Assembly (NCBI RefSeq): GCF_003285545.1 | Contig: NZ_QLNV01000018.1 | Location: 1 to 64,000 of the forward strand | DNA: 64,000 nt | Source of the DNA: Sinomicrobium soli | GTDB taxonomy: Bacteria > Bacteroidota > Bacteroidia > Flavobacteriales > Flavobacteriaceae | Direction: 5' to 3' | In this document: positions 16,677-25,228 of the stretch, one piece after another | How positions within the stretch are numbered: position 1 is the first letter of the stretch | Layout: each line of letters opens with the position of its first letter | Program-made: the position numbers and the translations under genes | Notes under the pieces: generated by a model | What the model was told of the DNA's origin: nothing | Seen by the model: the letters and a program-made list of their open reading frames with translations, nothing else | Database searches by the model: none

Positions 16677-17597
16677 TTAATTAAAACTTGTACGAAATTC
16701 CAGTGGAGTTTGATTGGTTTTCGATTTAAATAATTTGCTAAATGATTGGGGATGTTCAAACCCCAATTCAAAAGCAATCTCGCTAACGGAAAGCTGGGTA
16801 GTAGAAAGACGTTCCTTAGCCCTTTCGATAAGTTTGAAATGGATATATTGCTGAGCGCTTTGCCCGATTAATGAGCGGAGCATATCGCTTAAATAACCAG
16901 CAGAAATATGGAGTTGATCTGCCAGGAACTGTACCGTTGGCTTTCCTTGTTGCAACGTTTGTTGATTACTGAAATAAGCATCTAAAATAGCTTCTGTTTT
17001 TTGTAACAAATCGTTATTTACCCCTTTTCTGGTGATGAATTGGCGTTTGTAAAACCGATTGGCATAATGCAACAAAAGTTCCAATTGGGCAATGACCACT
17101 TCCTGACTGAATTCGTCGATCCTGCTGCTCAATTCTTCCTTCATAATTTTGAACAACGACAGCATCACTTCTCTTTCCTGATCGGACAAGTGCAGGGCTT
17201 CATTGACCGAATACGAAAAATATTGGTACTGTTTTATCTTTTGAGCTAATGGAAATCCCAGAAGAAAATCAGGGTGGAACAATAAAACTCGTGTATTAGC
17301 AGAGTAATCCTGTTCAACAGATCCAACCACCTGATTGGGAGCTAAAAATAGCAGGCTCCCTTCGTTAAAGTCATAATGGCTTTGTCCGTATTTCATTTTT
17401 CCCTTTCGATGATCCGTAATCAATACGATTTTATAAAAATCCAGCACATCATACACAGGACCATTACTCAAATCAATATTAGTATTTCCACCACATGTTG
17501 TCATACTGATCAAAGGATGTTGCGGTTTGGGTAAACCAGCGGCATCATGAATTTCTGAAATAGTGCGGAATCGGATGAAATCTTTCTCCTTTTTCAT
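16677..17597 (-). CDS. AraC-family transcriptional regulator
   Basis: A 306-residue regulator with the short N-terminal motif LPKPQHPLIS seen in a Bacteroidota AraC group, a cupin-type sensor region and a C-terminal pair of helix-turn-helix motifs (SVSEIAFELGFEHPQSFSKL). It is a close paralogue of the protein encoded at 19956-20861, sharing long identical blocks such as NRFY-RQFITRK and GYPLA/GFPLA. It follows the SDR gene at 17670 on the same strand by 72 bases, so the two probably form an operon or regulator-target pair. Confidence 0.92.
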   Translation of the reverse strand: MKKEKDFIRFRTISEIHDAAGLPKPQHPLISMTTCGGNTNIDLSNGPVYDVLDFYKIVLITDHRKGKMKYGQSHYDFNEGSLLFLAPNQVVGSVEQDYSANTRVLLFHPDFLLGFPLAQKIKQYQYFSYSVNEALHLSDQEREVMLSLFKIMKEELSSRIDEFSQEVVIAQLELLLHYANRFYKRQFITRKGVNNDLLQKTEAILDAYFSNQQTLQQGKPTVQFLADQLHISAGYLSDMLRSLIGQSAQQYIHFKLIERAKERLSTTQLSVSEIAFELGFEHPQSFSKLFKSKTNQTPLEFRTSFN

Positions 17598-17669
17598 TTT
17601 GTAAACTTAAAGAATAAAAACCTATGAAGTTATAAAAACCTCATAGGTTAGAGATATTTAACTACCATT

Positions 17670-18437
17670 TTACCAGGGATAATGTTCCTGATTGGGTCCG
17701 GTGAACTGCCCGGTTACACCACTTTCATCTAATGCAACACGAACAGGTTCCTTTGAGCCTTCTTCTACCGTATCTGTTCCTTGAAAATTATTGAGTGCCG
17801 TTGCCGTATACCCCGGGCTTACGGCGTTTATTTTGATATTACTCTCTTCAAGCTCTATTGCAAAAGCTACCGTAATAGCATTCATTGCAGCTTTTGAAGC
17901 TCCGTAAACTACATCATAATGTGACCTATAGGGATTGTTAGGATCCATACCTAAAGTGAGTGATCCTAAACCGCTTGAAACATTTACAATACGCGGAGCC
18001 CGGGCACTTTTTAATAATGGTAAAAATGCCTGTGTTACCGCTACAACTCCAAACACATTGGTTTCCCAGACGGTACGCATTTCCTTCAAAGAGACCACAC
18101 TCGGTCTATTCGCTGCCACTACTTCTTCTACTGTCCTGCCGGGTTTCCCTGCATGGGAAATTCCTGCATTGTTTACCAGGAGATCCAGTTTTCCATGTTT
18201 TTCCTGAATTTCCTTTGCTGCGGCATTTATTGTATCTTGCTTCGTAACATCCAATTCAATAGCAACGGCATTTTTTCCAAGTTGTGCCGCAGCATTTCCC
18301 CCTTTTTCTAAATTTCTGGCCCCAACGTACACGGTATAGTTACTTTCTGCTAAGGCTTTGGCTATCTGAAATCCAACTCCGGTATTTGCTCCTGTTACAA
18401 GGGCAATTTTGTTTTTTTCTGTTTGCATGACGCTCAT
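17670..18437 (-). CDS. Short-chain dehydrogenase/reductase
   Basis: A 255-residue SDR with TGANTGVG at residues 15-22, NNAG at 89-92 and catalytic S154 or S155, Y178 and K182. An insertion between NNAG and the active site (about residues 96-120) is common in the SDR group that resembles carbonyl reductases. It is likely a cytoplasmic NADPH-dependent reductase. Two in-frame starts exist (MSV and MQT); the first is taken. The AraC-type gene follows it. Confidence 0.9.
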   Translation of the reverse strand: MSVMQTEKNKIALVTGANTGVGFQIAKALAESNYTVYVGARNLEKGGNAAAQLGKNAVAIELDVTKQDTINAAAKEIQEKHGKLDLLVNNAGISHAGKPGRTVEEVVAANRPSVVSLKEMRTVWETNVFGVVAVTQAFLPLLKSARAPRIVNVSSGLGSLTLGMDPNNPYRSHYDVVYGASKAAMNAITVAFAIELEESNIKINAVSPGYTATALNNFQGTDTVEEGSKEPVRVALDESGVTGQFTGPNQEHYPW

Positions 18438-18574
18438 TTTTAATTAATAATGTAAAATTAGGAGTTGAAAATATTACCGCTGTAGTAGAATCAAGGACAT
18501 TTGTAGCCAAATTAAGGGTGTTGTCTCGACAAACTAAATATCTCCTTAACATGTGAATGGTGTTTGAGCGATTT

Positions 18575-18707
18575 CGGGCCTAAAAAAGGAGCAGGCCCGG
18601 ATTTTATTGGTCTCAAAAAAAGTTTAAAACTATGCACTTCAGTGCATCTTCTTTTCGGGTTCTAAAAGTCTGCTGCAAACCTATGGACTTCAAGTCCTTA
18701 GTGGTTT
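18575..18707. repeat. Cluster of short palindromes, REP-like
   Basis: Three hairpins lie close together. CGGGCC/GGCCCG pairs 18575-18580 with 18594-18599. ATGCACTTCAGTGCAT is at 18632-18647. GGACTTCAAGTCC is at 18685-18697 with an outer AAACC/GGTTT pair (18678-18682 and 18703-18707) followed by a T-run. The last two share a CTATG-ACTTCA core, 53 bases apart, so they are related copies. Such palindromes resemble REP or IS200/RAYT end structures; no transposase is present. The rest of the gap 18438-18793 shows nothing recognisable. Confidence 0.5.
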
Positions 18708-18793
18708 AGTTTTTTTGACTGAAATAATCCGGGATTTGGCTAAATGCAGCCCTGATAATTAAACGAAATTTACCTTATAAATTTTTAAAAATT

Positions 18794-19831
18794 ATGATAC
18801 AAGCAAAAGGATATGCAGCGCAGGCTGTCAATGAAAAATTAGCCCCGTGGAATTTTGAAAGACGGGAAGTGGATAATCACGATGTACAAATCGAGATTTT
18901 GTATTGCGGTGTTTGCCATTCAGATTTACACTCCGTTACAAACTATTGGGGAGCAGGCATTTTTCCGCTCATACCCGGGCACGAAATTGTGGGTAAGGTG
19001 ATAAGCATTGGCAATCAGGTTAAGAAATTTAAGGTCGGGGATATCGCTGGCGTTGGCACAGGCGTGGATTCCTGCAGGGAATGCGAAGAATGTAAAAGCG
19101 GATATGAACAATTCTGCCCTGAAGGTGTGCAAACTTATGGTAGCATAGACAAAAGTGGAAAACCTACTTATGGAGGTTATTCAAATACGATTGTAGTAAA
19201 TGAAGATTTTACGTTCCATATTTCTGAAAAATTAGACTTAGCTGCCGTTGCACCTTTATTGTGCGCAGGTATTACCACCTATTCGCCATTGCGAAAATGG
19301 AAAGTTGGAAAAGGGCATAAATTGGCGGTCGTAGGTTTGGGAGGTTTAGGACATTTGGCGGTGAAATTTGGTGTGGCTTTGGGAGCAGAAGTAACGGTTA
19401 TCAGTACCTCACCCAATAAAAAAACCGCCGCAAAGAAATTAGGAGCACATCATTTTGTGGTATCAAAAGACGAAGAACAAATAAAATCGGTTTTTCATTC
19501 TTTTGATTTCGTTTTAGATACCGTATCGGCTAATCACGATATCAACCCTTATTTGGGGATTTTAAAAACAAACGGTACTTATATCAACGTTGGTTTGCCA
19601 CCGGAACCCTGGCAAATATCTTCTTTTTCTGTTGTGGTAGGCAATAAGTCAATCACCGGGTCTGGTGTGGGCGGTTTAAAAGAAGTACAGGAGATGCTTG
19701 ACTTTTGTGCAGAACATCACATTGTTGCAGATATTGAGCTGATTGACATTGAAAACATCAACGAAGCGTTCGTCAGAATGGAAAAAGGAGATGTTCGCTA
19801 TCGTTTTGTAATTGATATGGCTACGTTGTAA
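18794..19831 (+). CDS. Zinc-dependent alcohol dehydrogenase (YahK/CAD-like)
   Basis: A 345-residue medium-chain alcohol dehydrogenase. Catalytic zinc ligands are C41 in CGVCHSDLH and H63 in PGHE. Structural zinc cysteines are C94, C97, C100 and C108. The Rossmann motif GLGGLGHLAVKFG is at about residues 180-192. It belongs to the cinnamyl-alcohol/YahK group that reduces aldehydes with NADPH. An AraC-type gene follows on the same strand 124 bases on, again an oxidoreductase-AraC pair. Confidence 0.95.
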   Translation: MIQAKGYAAQAVNEKLAPWNFERREVDNHDVQIEILYCGVCHSDLHSVTNYWGAGIFPLIPGHEIVGKVISIGNQVKKFKVGDIAGVGTGVDSCRECEECKSGYEQFCPEGVQTYGSIDKSGKPTYGGYSNTIVVNEDFTFHISEKLDLAAVAPLLCAGITTYSPLRKWKVGKGHKLAVVGLGGLGHLAVKFGVALGAEVTVISTSPNKKTAAKKLGAHHFVVSKDEEQIKSVFHSFDFVLDTVSANHDINPYLGILKTNGTYINVGLPPEPWQISSFSVVVGNKSITGSGVGGLKEVQEMLDFCAEHHIVADIELIDIENINEAFVRMEKGDVRYRFVIDMATL

Positions 19832-19955
19832 AGTATTTTTCCCACAGATGAATGTAAACAGGGTTTACTGATTTTTTATGAAATTATAATCTGTATTCAT
19901 TGATTTGATTAAACGTATCAGAATCTGTGGGGGAAATTTTGATAATTTTGTGTAA

Positions 19956-20861
19956 ATGAAAAAAGAAAATATCCCCATAAAAGCAAGTTCCATTTCCGAT
20001 TTGAACCGGATTTTAGGGTTGCCAAAACCAAAACACCCATTAATTACCGTTTACAGATTTGAAAACGCGCCAAAATATTTTGGTAGTATGGTTATCGGTA
20101 TGTATTGCATTGCCATAAAAAAAGGTGCCGGAAAATTCAAATACGGACAACGGTATTACGACTATGATTCGGGAACAATGTCTTTTTTCTCGCCAAACCA
20201 GGTACTATCCCACGAACCTGGCGAATCGAAAACCATAGATGGGGGTATTGCGCTCAATTTTCATCCCGATTTTTTATCCGGCTATCCGTTGGCAAAAACC
20301 ATAAAAAATTACGGTTTCTTTTCTTATGAATTAAATGAAGCGTTACATCTTTCGGAACAGGAAAAAGCGGTCATTGAAAATATAATGAAGAATATTGAAG
20401 CCGAGTATCAATCTAACATCGATAAGTTCAGCCAAGATGTGATTATTGCCCAAATTGAGTTACTTCTGCAATATAGCAACCGTTTTTACAATCGTCAGTT
20501 TATTACCCGAAAGCCAGGAAATGAGGAAATATTAATTCGACTGGAAAATTTGTTAAGCGATTGTTTTAATGATGAGCAGCTTTCAGAAAAAGGACTGCCA
20601 TCGGTACAGTATATTGCAGAGCAACTGAATGTTTCTTCTAATTATCTAAGCGATATGCTGCGCAGTATTACCGGACAAACCACACAACAGCACATACACA
20701 ACAAGCTGATAGAAAAAGCCAAAGAATTGCTTTCTACCACTAATTTATCAATTACTGAAATTGCTTATCAATTGGGCTTCGAACACATACAGTCGTTCAG
20801 TAAACTATTCAAAAATAAAGTCAACCAAAGTCCATTGGAATTCCGGACGGGGTTTAATTAA
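19956..20861 (+). CDS. AraC-family transcriptional regulator
   Basis: A 301-residue AraC-type protein, paralogue of that at 16677 (shared LPKPKHPLIT, NRFYNRQFITRK and FEH-QSFSKLFK blocks). The sensor part occupies about residues 1-190 and the two helix-turn-helix motifs the last hundred residues. It lies downstream of the alcohol dehydrogenase gene and upstream of the broken SDR fragment at 20981, so it may have controlled either. The two paralogues flank the SDR-ADH block symmetrically. Confidence 0.92.
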   Translation: MKKENIPIKASSISDLNRILGLPKPKHPLITVYRFENAPKYFGSMVIGMYCIAIKKGAGKFKYGQRYYDYDSGTMSFFSPNQVLSHEPGESKTIDGGIALNFHPDFLSGYPLAKTIKNYGFFSYELNEALHLSEQEKAVIENIMKNIEAEYQSNIDKFSQDVIIAQIELLLQYSNRFYNRQFITRKPGNEEILIRLENLLSDCFNDEQLSEKGLPSVQYIAEQLNVSSNYLSDMLRSITGQTTQQHIHNKLIEKAKELLSTTNLSITEIAYQLGFEHIQSFSKLFKNKVNQSPLEFRTGFN

Positions 20862-20980
20862 CTCTTTTTTTCGGTCCGATAGACAGGATTCCGTAAAAAC
20901 GTATCACTATTACTCAGTTATGTATAACTGCCTGGCTACTCTCAGCTCCTAAATTTGTCCTGTATTTAAAATCAAAAAAA

Positions 20981-21325
20981 ATGGCAAAAACAGTTTTTAT
21001 TACAGGAGCTTCCCGGGGTTTGGGCAAATTATGGGCGGAAGCATTCCTGAAAAGAGGCGACAATGTGGTCGCAACCGCTCGAAACATTGATGCTTTGGGC
21101 GATTTGAAAAAAGAATTTGGAGACAAAGTTCTCCCTTTACAATTAGACGTGACGGACAGAACTGCAGATTTTAAAGCGATAGAAAAAGCAAAAAAAAATT
21201 TCGGAAAGATCGATGTCCTTATCAATAATGCAGGCTATGGTCTGTTCGGCACCGTAGAAGAAACTTCCGAGCAGGAAGCCAGAGAAAACGGCCATAGAGC
21301 ACATTCATATTTATCTGGTCAATGA
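20981..21325 (+). pseudogene. SDR gene 5' part, truncated by a deletion
   Basis: The first 100 residues are a good short-chain dehydrogenase start: TGASRGLG at residues 8-15 and NNAGYG at 83-88, ending with [12 protein letters not shown]. There the expected DxNFFG segment is missing and the reading frame runs into unrelated sequence and stops at 21325. No YxxxK active site exists. The junction lies near 21286-21294, after which a different gene begins. A short nonfunctional protein may be made. Confidence 0.85.
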
Positions 21326-21476
21326 AGCCAAAAACAGAATAAGAACCGAAGAGCTGAACATTTCTGAAATTGCCTACGGGCTTGGTTTTGAGAACCTGCC
21401 TTATTTCTCCAGATTATTCAAAAAAGAAACAGGAGTAAGCCCAAGCGAGTTTAGGAAAACCCTGAATAGTAATTAA
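21294..21476 (+). pseudogene. AraC-family regulator 3' part, fused to the SDR remnant
   Basis: In a different frame from the SDR head, the sequence continues as [38 protein letters not shown] and [12 protein letters not shown] with a stop at 21474-21476. This is the last 60 residues of an AraC protein including the second helix-turn-helix. It differs from the two complete AraC paralogues nearby. The head of this gene and the tail of the SDR appear to have been removed by one deletion. Confidence 0.85.
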
Positions 21477-21571
21477 ACAAGCTTCAACCGGAATTGTTTC
21501 TTTCAACCATTAAGCAACAAATTCTCTGCTTCATTTATATAATTCGTTATGGTTGGTTCCAAAAATCAATA

Positions 21572-21700
21572 ATGCAAAATTCTATGACAGCTACAAAAAT
21601 TAAAATTGAATGGGTGGACATTGCTGGAGGAACATTTTTAATGGGGAGCCCAAACAACGAAACGGACAGATGGGATCATGAAACACAGCTAAGGGATTAA
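21572..21700 (+). pseudogene. Formylglycine-generating-enzyme-like N-terminal fragment
   Basis: A 42-codon open stretch from the ATG at 21572 contains IEWVDIAGGTFLMGSPNNET followed by DRWDHETQ, the start of the FGE-sulfatase domain (SUMF1 family). It ends at a stop at 21698-21700 after LRD, before any catalytic cysteine. It is a gene beginning cut off by a rearrangement at the border with the alkylation-repair operon. The match covers only about 30 residues but is distinctive. Confidence 0.7.
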
Positions 21701-21703
21701 AGA

Positions 21704-22327
21704 TCAGTAGGCTTTTTCATTTTCTACAATCGTTCTGAATGTCAGGTTTATCCTCGGTTCGGTTATCTTTTTAGTGGGGGGTAATCTATGTAGCCAATGG
21801 GTTTGCGTAGCACCTTTCATCACTAACAGACTTCCATGTTCCAGAAGCAACGCTACTTTTTCTTTGCTTTGTTTGTGCTTGAAGGCAAATTTTCGTTCTG
21901 CACCAAAACTCAAAGAGCCAATCGCACCGTCTTTTTTCAAATCGCTTTCCCCGTCGCTGTGCCATGCCATGCCCTCATCACCATTATGGTACAGGTTGAG
22001 CAAACAGGAATTAAAGTGCTCACCTGTTTCTTTTTCAATCAATGCTTTTAATTCCAATAGCTCTTTTGTCCAGGGCAAAGCACATTTGGTGGTATTGGAA
22101 TAGGTGTATTCAAAAGATTTGTCGCCGTACCACGCTACCTTTCGTCTGGTAATGATTTTCTTGCCGAAAATAATGGCTTCATCATTTCGCCATTCAATAG
22201 TGGTAAGCAACTTTTCCAGATAATTGTCGGCTTCTTTTTGATTAAACAACTTGCCATAATAGTTTACCGTTCCGTCTTTTGGCAACCGGTTTTTTGTTCT
22301 GTCTATGCTGTCGTCAAATAGTTTCAT
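21704..22327 (-). CDS. alkB: AlkB-type DNA/RNA dealkylating dioxygenase
   Basis: A 207-residue 2-oxoglutarate/Fe(II) dioxygenase that removes methyl groups from damaged bases. Iron ligands are H123 and D125 (WHSDGE) and H180; R192 and R198 in PRINLTFR bind 2-oxoglutarate. It resembles the ALKBH2-like bacterial group. Its start overlaps the end of the upstream Ada zinc-domain gene by 14 bases, so the two are translated together. Last gene of a four-gene minus-strand repair operon. Confidence 0.93.
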   Translation of the reverse strand: MKLFDDSIDRTKNRLPKDGTVNYYGKLFNQKEADNYLEKLLTTIEWRNDEAIIFGKKIITRRKVAWYGDKSFEYTYSNTTKCALPWTKELLELKALIEKETGEHFNSCLLNLYHNGDEGMAWHSDGESDLKKDGAIGSLSFGAERKFAFKHKQSKEKVALLLEHGSLLVMKGATQTHWLHRLPPTKKITEPRINLTFRTIVENEKAY

Positions 22328-22559
22328 TCTTCCATTTCAGATATTTTTCCTTCAGGCAATGTCCGCAGGGACGAAAACCATTTTTTATTGCTTCCCGTTC
22401 CGATGGAAAGAAAACCCTGTTTTCCCTTTTCATTCTTTTGCCCGAAGTACAGCCCAATACACCGTAAATTTTCAGTTTACTATTACCGCCTAAGCGTATT
22501 TCCTTTCTTCGGATTCTGGTTCTTAATTCACAGTCCGAAATTTCCGGATGTTTTATCAT
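22314..22559 (-). CDS. Stand-alone Ada-like zinc-binding domain protein
   Basis: An 81-residue protein consisting of the metal-binding domain of Ada: GCTSGKRM around C37, RVFF, then GFRPCGHC with C65 and C68. The full Ada domain has four zinc cysteines; here the second is replaced within SGKRM, a variant seen in related stand-alone domains. In Ada this domain takes methyl groups from phosphotriesters and switches the protein to an activator. It lies 3 bases after the oxygenase gene and overlaps alkB, while the AraC and methyltransferase parts of Ada are encoded separately at 23388. Confidence 0.85.
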   Translation of the reverse strand: MIKHPEISDCELRTRIRRKEIRLGGNSKLKIYGVLGCTSGKRMKRENRVFFPSEREAIKNGFRPCGHCLKEKYLKWKNETI

Positions 22560-22562
22560 ATC

Positions 22563-23276
22563 CTAACTGGTAGCATCATGAAAAATGATGCCCAAAGTAT
22601 GGCGTTCGCCTGTTCTGACCTCGCTGACCCCGTGTTTCATGTTCACTCGATAATAACCTTTTGTGCCTTTTTCAGGTTTAAAGTTAGTTGTAAAAATCAA
22701 TAGATCGCCTTTCCCGGGCTTTAGCACTATGGCTTTGGATTGTGCTCTCGGGATTTGCTGTGTCAGCACAAATTCACCCCCTGTAAAGTCCCTGTCCGGT
22801 TCGTTCAGAAACAAAACGGCCTGCATTGGAAAATACACATCGCCATACAGATCCCGATGTAACGTATTGAAGCCACCTTGGCCATATTTCAAAATCAAAA
22901 CGGTTGCTTTCTGCTGTCCGTTCCGGTGGCATTGCTCCAATAATTCTGCGTGTTCCAGTGGAAATTGCCTATCAAGATTCAAAACCTTAAACCAGGCATT
23001 GGCTATGGGTGCAAGATACGGATAAATGGTTGTCCTTATGGTCTGAATTAGGTCGGGAAGTGGATAGCTGAAATATTTGTATTCGCCCAGGCCAAAGCGA
23101 TAACGTTCCATGACCACTGTTTTCCGGTACAGATCAGGGTTGTCGTAATCCACCTTCAGTATTTCACATTGTTGGTCCGACAGCAGGTTTGGCATAAGGG
23201 CATAGCCGTTTAGGTACATTGTTTCACTAACACCTTGCCAATCTGTATTTTCTATTTTTTGGATAATATCTTTCAT
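22563..23276 (-). CDS. 2-oxoglutarate/Fe(II) oxygenase
   Basis: A 237-residue double-stranded beta-helix oxygenase, with iron ligands H140 and D142 (HRDLYGD) and H215 and the 2-oxoglutarate arginine R225 in GERHTLG. It belongs to the prolyl-hydroxylase-like 2OG-Fe(II) group and is distinct from AlkB. The substrate is unknown, but its place between the two halves of Ada points to a role in the alkylation response. It is the second gene of the operon and starts 111 bases after the regulator's stop. Confidence 0.9.
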   Translation of the reverse strand: MKDIIQKIENTDWQGVSETMYLNGYALMPNLLSDQQCEILKVDYDNPDLYRKTVVMERYRFGLGEYKYFSYPLPDLIQTIRTTIYPYLAPIANAWFKVLNLDRQFPLEHAELLEQCHRNGQQKATVLILKYGQGGFNTLHRDLYGDVYFPMQAVLFLNEPDRDFTGGEFVLTQQIPRAQSKAIVLKPGKGDLLIFTTNFKPEKGTKGYYRVNMKHGVSEVRTGERHTLGIIFHDATS

Positions 23277-23387
23277 AGTGCATTCCTGCTGGTTTTTAAT
23301 ACGGATAACGATAAGCGGGTTTTGTCAGCTTGGCCAAATTTGTTGGGCATCATTAATGTTCGCTATCTATATCCGTATCATAATAAA

Positions 23388-24230
23388 TTACAGATTTATT
23401 TTTGCCTGCTCCCAGCCTATTATGGCGGTTTTTCGTGTGGTCCCCCAATGATACCCGGCAAATTTGCCCGAAGCCTGAATGACACGGTGGCAGGGAATTA
23501 GGAATGCGATAGGATTGCAGCCGATAGCTGTCCCTACAGCTCTTGATGCGTTTGGGTTGCCGATTTGTTCGGCAATATTCCCATAGGTTGATAATCTCCC
23601 CAATGGTATTTTCAGCAGACTTTCCCAAACTTTCAATTGAAAATCCGTGCCTTTAAGATGCAGTTTGATTTCATTGAGTTTGCTCCAGTCGTTCTGAAAG
23701 ATAAATAAGGCATTTTGCTGAAACAGATCTAATTTTCTTTGAAATTCAGCGTTTGGAAACTTTGCCGCAAGGTTGCTCAATGCCTTTTCTTCGTTATCTT
23801 CAAATGCCATATAACAGACCCCTTTATGGGTAGAAGCGACAATCAAGGAACCAAAAGGACTTTCGGCAAAACTGTAATTGATATGCAGGTTTTTCCCTCC
23901 GTTCTTATATTCAGCAGGTGTCATTCCCTCTATGTTCACAAACAAATCGTGCAAACGGCTGGTGCTGGAAAGTCCTGTTTCAAACGCCGTGTCAAAGAGG
24001 GTAGCCTGTTCTTCTTTAAGAATTTTCTTTGCGTGTTCAACACTGATATATTGTAAAAACCTCTTTGGGCTTGTTCCTGCCCATTCCGTAAACAGTCGTT
24101 TGAAGTGCGACGGACTTACATCTATCCTCTGTGCCACTTCATCAACATTAGGTTGTAATTTGAAATTTCCCTTGATATAATCAATTGCTTTGGCAATGCG
24201 GCCATAATTGATATTTGCCTGTGTCTCCAT
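23388..24230 (-). CDS. Ada-type AraC regulator fused to O6-methylguanine methyltransferase
   Basis: A 280-residue fusion. Residues 5-108 carry an AraC helix-turn-helix pair (SHFKRLFTEWAG and TAFETGLSSTSRLHDLFV). Residues about 118-280 are a methylguanine-DNA methyltransferase with the reactive Cys247 in IPCHRVI. The zinc domain that normally begins Ada is missing and is made by the separate gene at 22314. It removes methyl groups from O6-methylguanine irreversibly and probably activates the operon. First gene of the four-gene alkylation-repair operon. Confidence 0.95.
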   Translation of the reverse strand: METQANINYGRIAKAIDYIKGNFKLQPNVDEVAQRIDVSPSHFKRLFTEWAGTSPKRFLQYISVEHAKKILKEEQATLFDTAFETGLSSTSRLHDLFVNIEGMTPAEYKNGGKNLHINYSFAESPFGSLIVASTHKGVCYMAFEDNEEKALSNLAAKFPNAEFQRKLDLFQQNALFIFQNDWSKLNEIKLHLKGTDFQLKVWESLLKIPLGRLSTYGNIAEQIGNPNASRAVGTAIGCNPIAFLIPCHRVIQASGKFAGYHWGTTRKTAIIGWEQAKINL

Positions 24231-24554
24231 AACAAAATAAATTTTTATACTGCAAATATCTGACGTAATCCACTGTTATAAAATCCGAATTGTACTATTT
24301 TAAATTTCTGAATGCATTTTTTGCAGGAAATCTTGTGACTGGATAGTATTATCGATATTATTCAGCCAATGACCTATGCTGCCCTGTACATATCACGCAA
24401 TGAGCTTTTCACGTAACCGACCATTTCAAGAGTTTAATCATTGAATTTCAGTTTATTGTGTTTTTGATGTCTGCTTTACGGCACATCTTTTACAATAAAG
24501 TAATATTGACCAGATAGTTTTTTGCTTATTTTGCATAGACAGATCTCTCGTTTT
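24231..24554 (+). other. Divergent intergenic region between repair operon and sigma factor
   Basis: This 324-base space has no gene. Near its right end TTG at 24506-24508 and TATTTTG at 24527-24533, 18 bases apart, loosely fit a Bacteroidota promoter for the sigma-factor gene. I see no clear operator for the Ada-type regulator. Confidence 0.35.
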
Positions 24555-25118
24555 ATGAAGGAGGATATAAAAAAATATTCCATACTTTCTGAAAAGATTA
24601 AACAATCCGATCACAAGGCGTATATAGAGTTGTTCAATATGTTGTGGGAGCCGATGTTTGTGTATGCCAGGGCCATATTGGGTGATGATGACCTGGCCAA
24701 GGATCTGATGCAAAATGTCTGGGCCAGTTACTGGGTGAAGAGAGAAAAGATGGAGGTGATAAATATCAAGGCATATCTTTTTATATCCCTTAGAAATGCA
24801 TGTTACAAGTCTCTGAGCAAGGATAAGATCAGGACGGAACAATTGGAAGTGATAAAGGAAATTCAATTTGATCATAATGAGAACTCTGATACCACTTCCT
24901 GTTCTTACGATGAGTTGACGGAATCCATAACCAGATCATTGGAAAATCTGCCCCAAAGATGTAAGGAGATATTTGAAATGAGCCGTTTGAATGGTATTTC
25001 CAACAAGGAAATTGCATCCGAACTAAAAATATCGAAGAGAACGGTCGAAAATCAATTGTCTATAGCACTAAAAAAAGTGAGAAAAGACCTGGTACATTTC
25101 GTAAAGATGCTTCTTTAA
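24555..25118 (+). CDS. ECF RNA polymerase sigma factor (FecI-like)
   Basis: A 187-residue extracytoplasmic-function sigma factor starting at the ATG 24555 (MKEDIKKYS); the frame is open to 24522 but adds only non-family residues. Region 2 occupies about residues 20-85 (AKDLMQNVWASYWVKRE) and region 4 residues 125-180 (LPQRCKEIFEMSRLNGISNK). It directs RNA polymerase to the downstream SusC/SusD operon. It is followed 110 bases on by its FecR partner, the standard Bacteroidota trans-envelope arrangement. Confidence 0.95.
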   Translation: MKEDIKKYSILSEKIKQSDHKAYIELFNMLWEPMFVYARAILGDDDLAKDLMQNVWASYWVKREKMEVINIKAYLFISLRNACYKSLSKDKIRTEQLEVIKEIQFDHNENSDTTSCSYDELTESITRSLENLPQRCKEIFEMSRLNGISNKEIASELKISKRTVENQLSIALKKVRKDLVHFVKMLL

Positions 25119-25228
25119 AATTAACTTTATGTTAATAAAACACCTATATATTGGCAAATTGTTAATTATCTTGTTTGTTGTGTGAGTTGTCATGCCTTTT
25201 TGACTCCTTCCAATGAAAGTCAATCAGT

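Noticed and set aside
18632-18697. The two palindromes as the start of a CRISPR array
   Set aside because: Only two copies, different sequence in the stem, no regular spacers and no cas genes.
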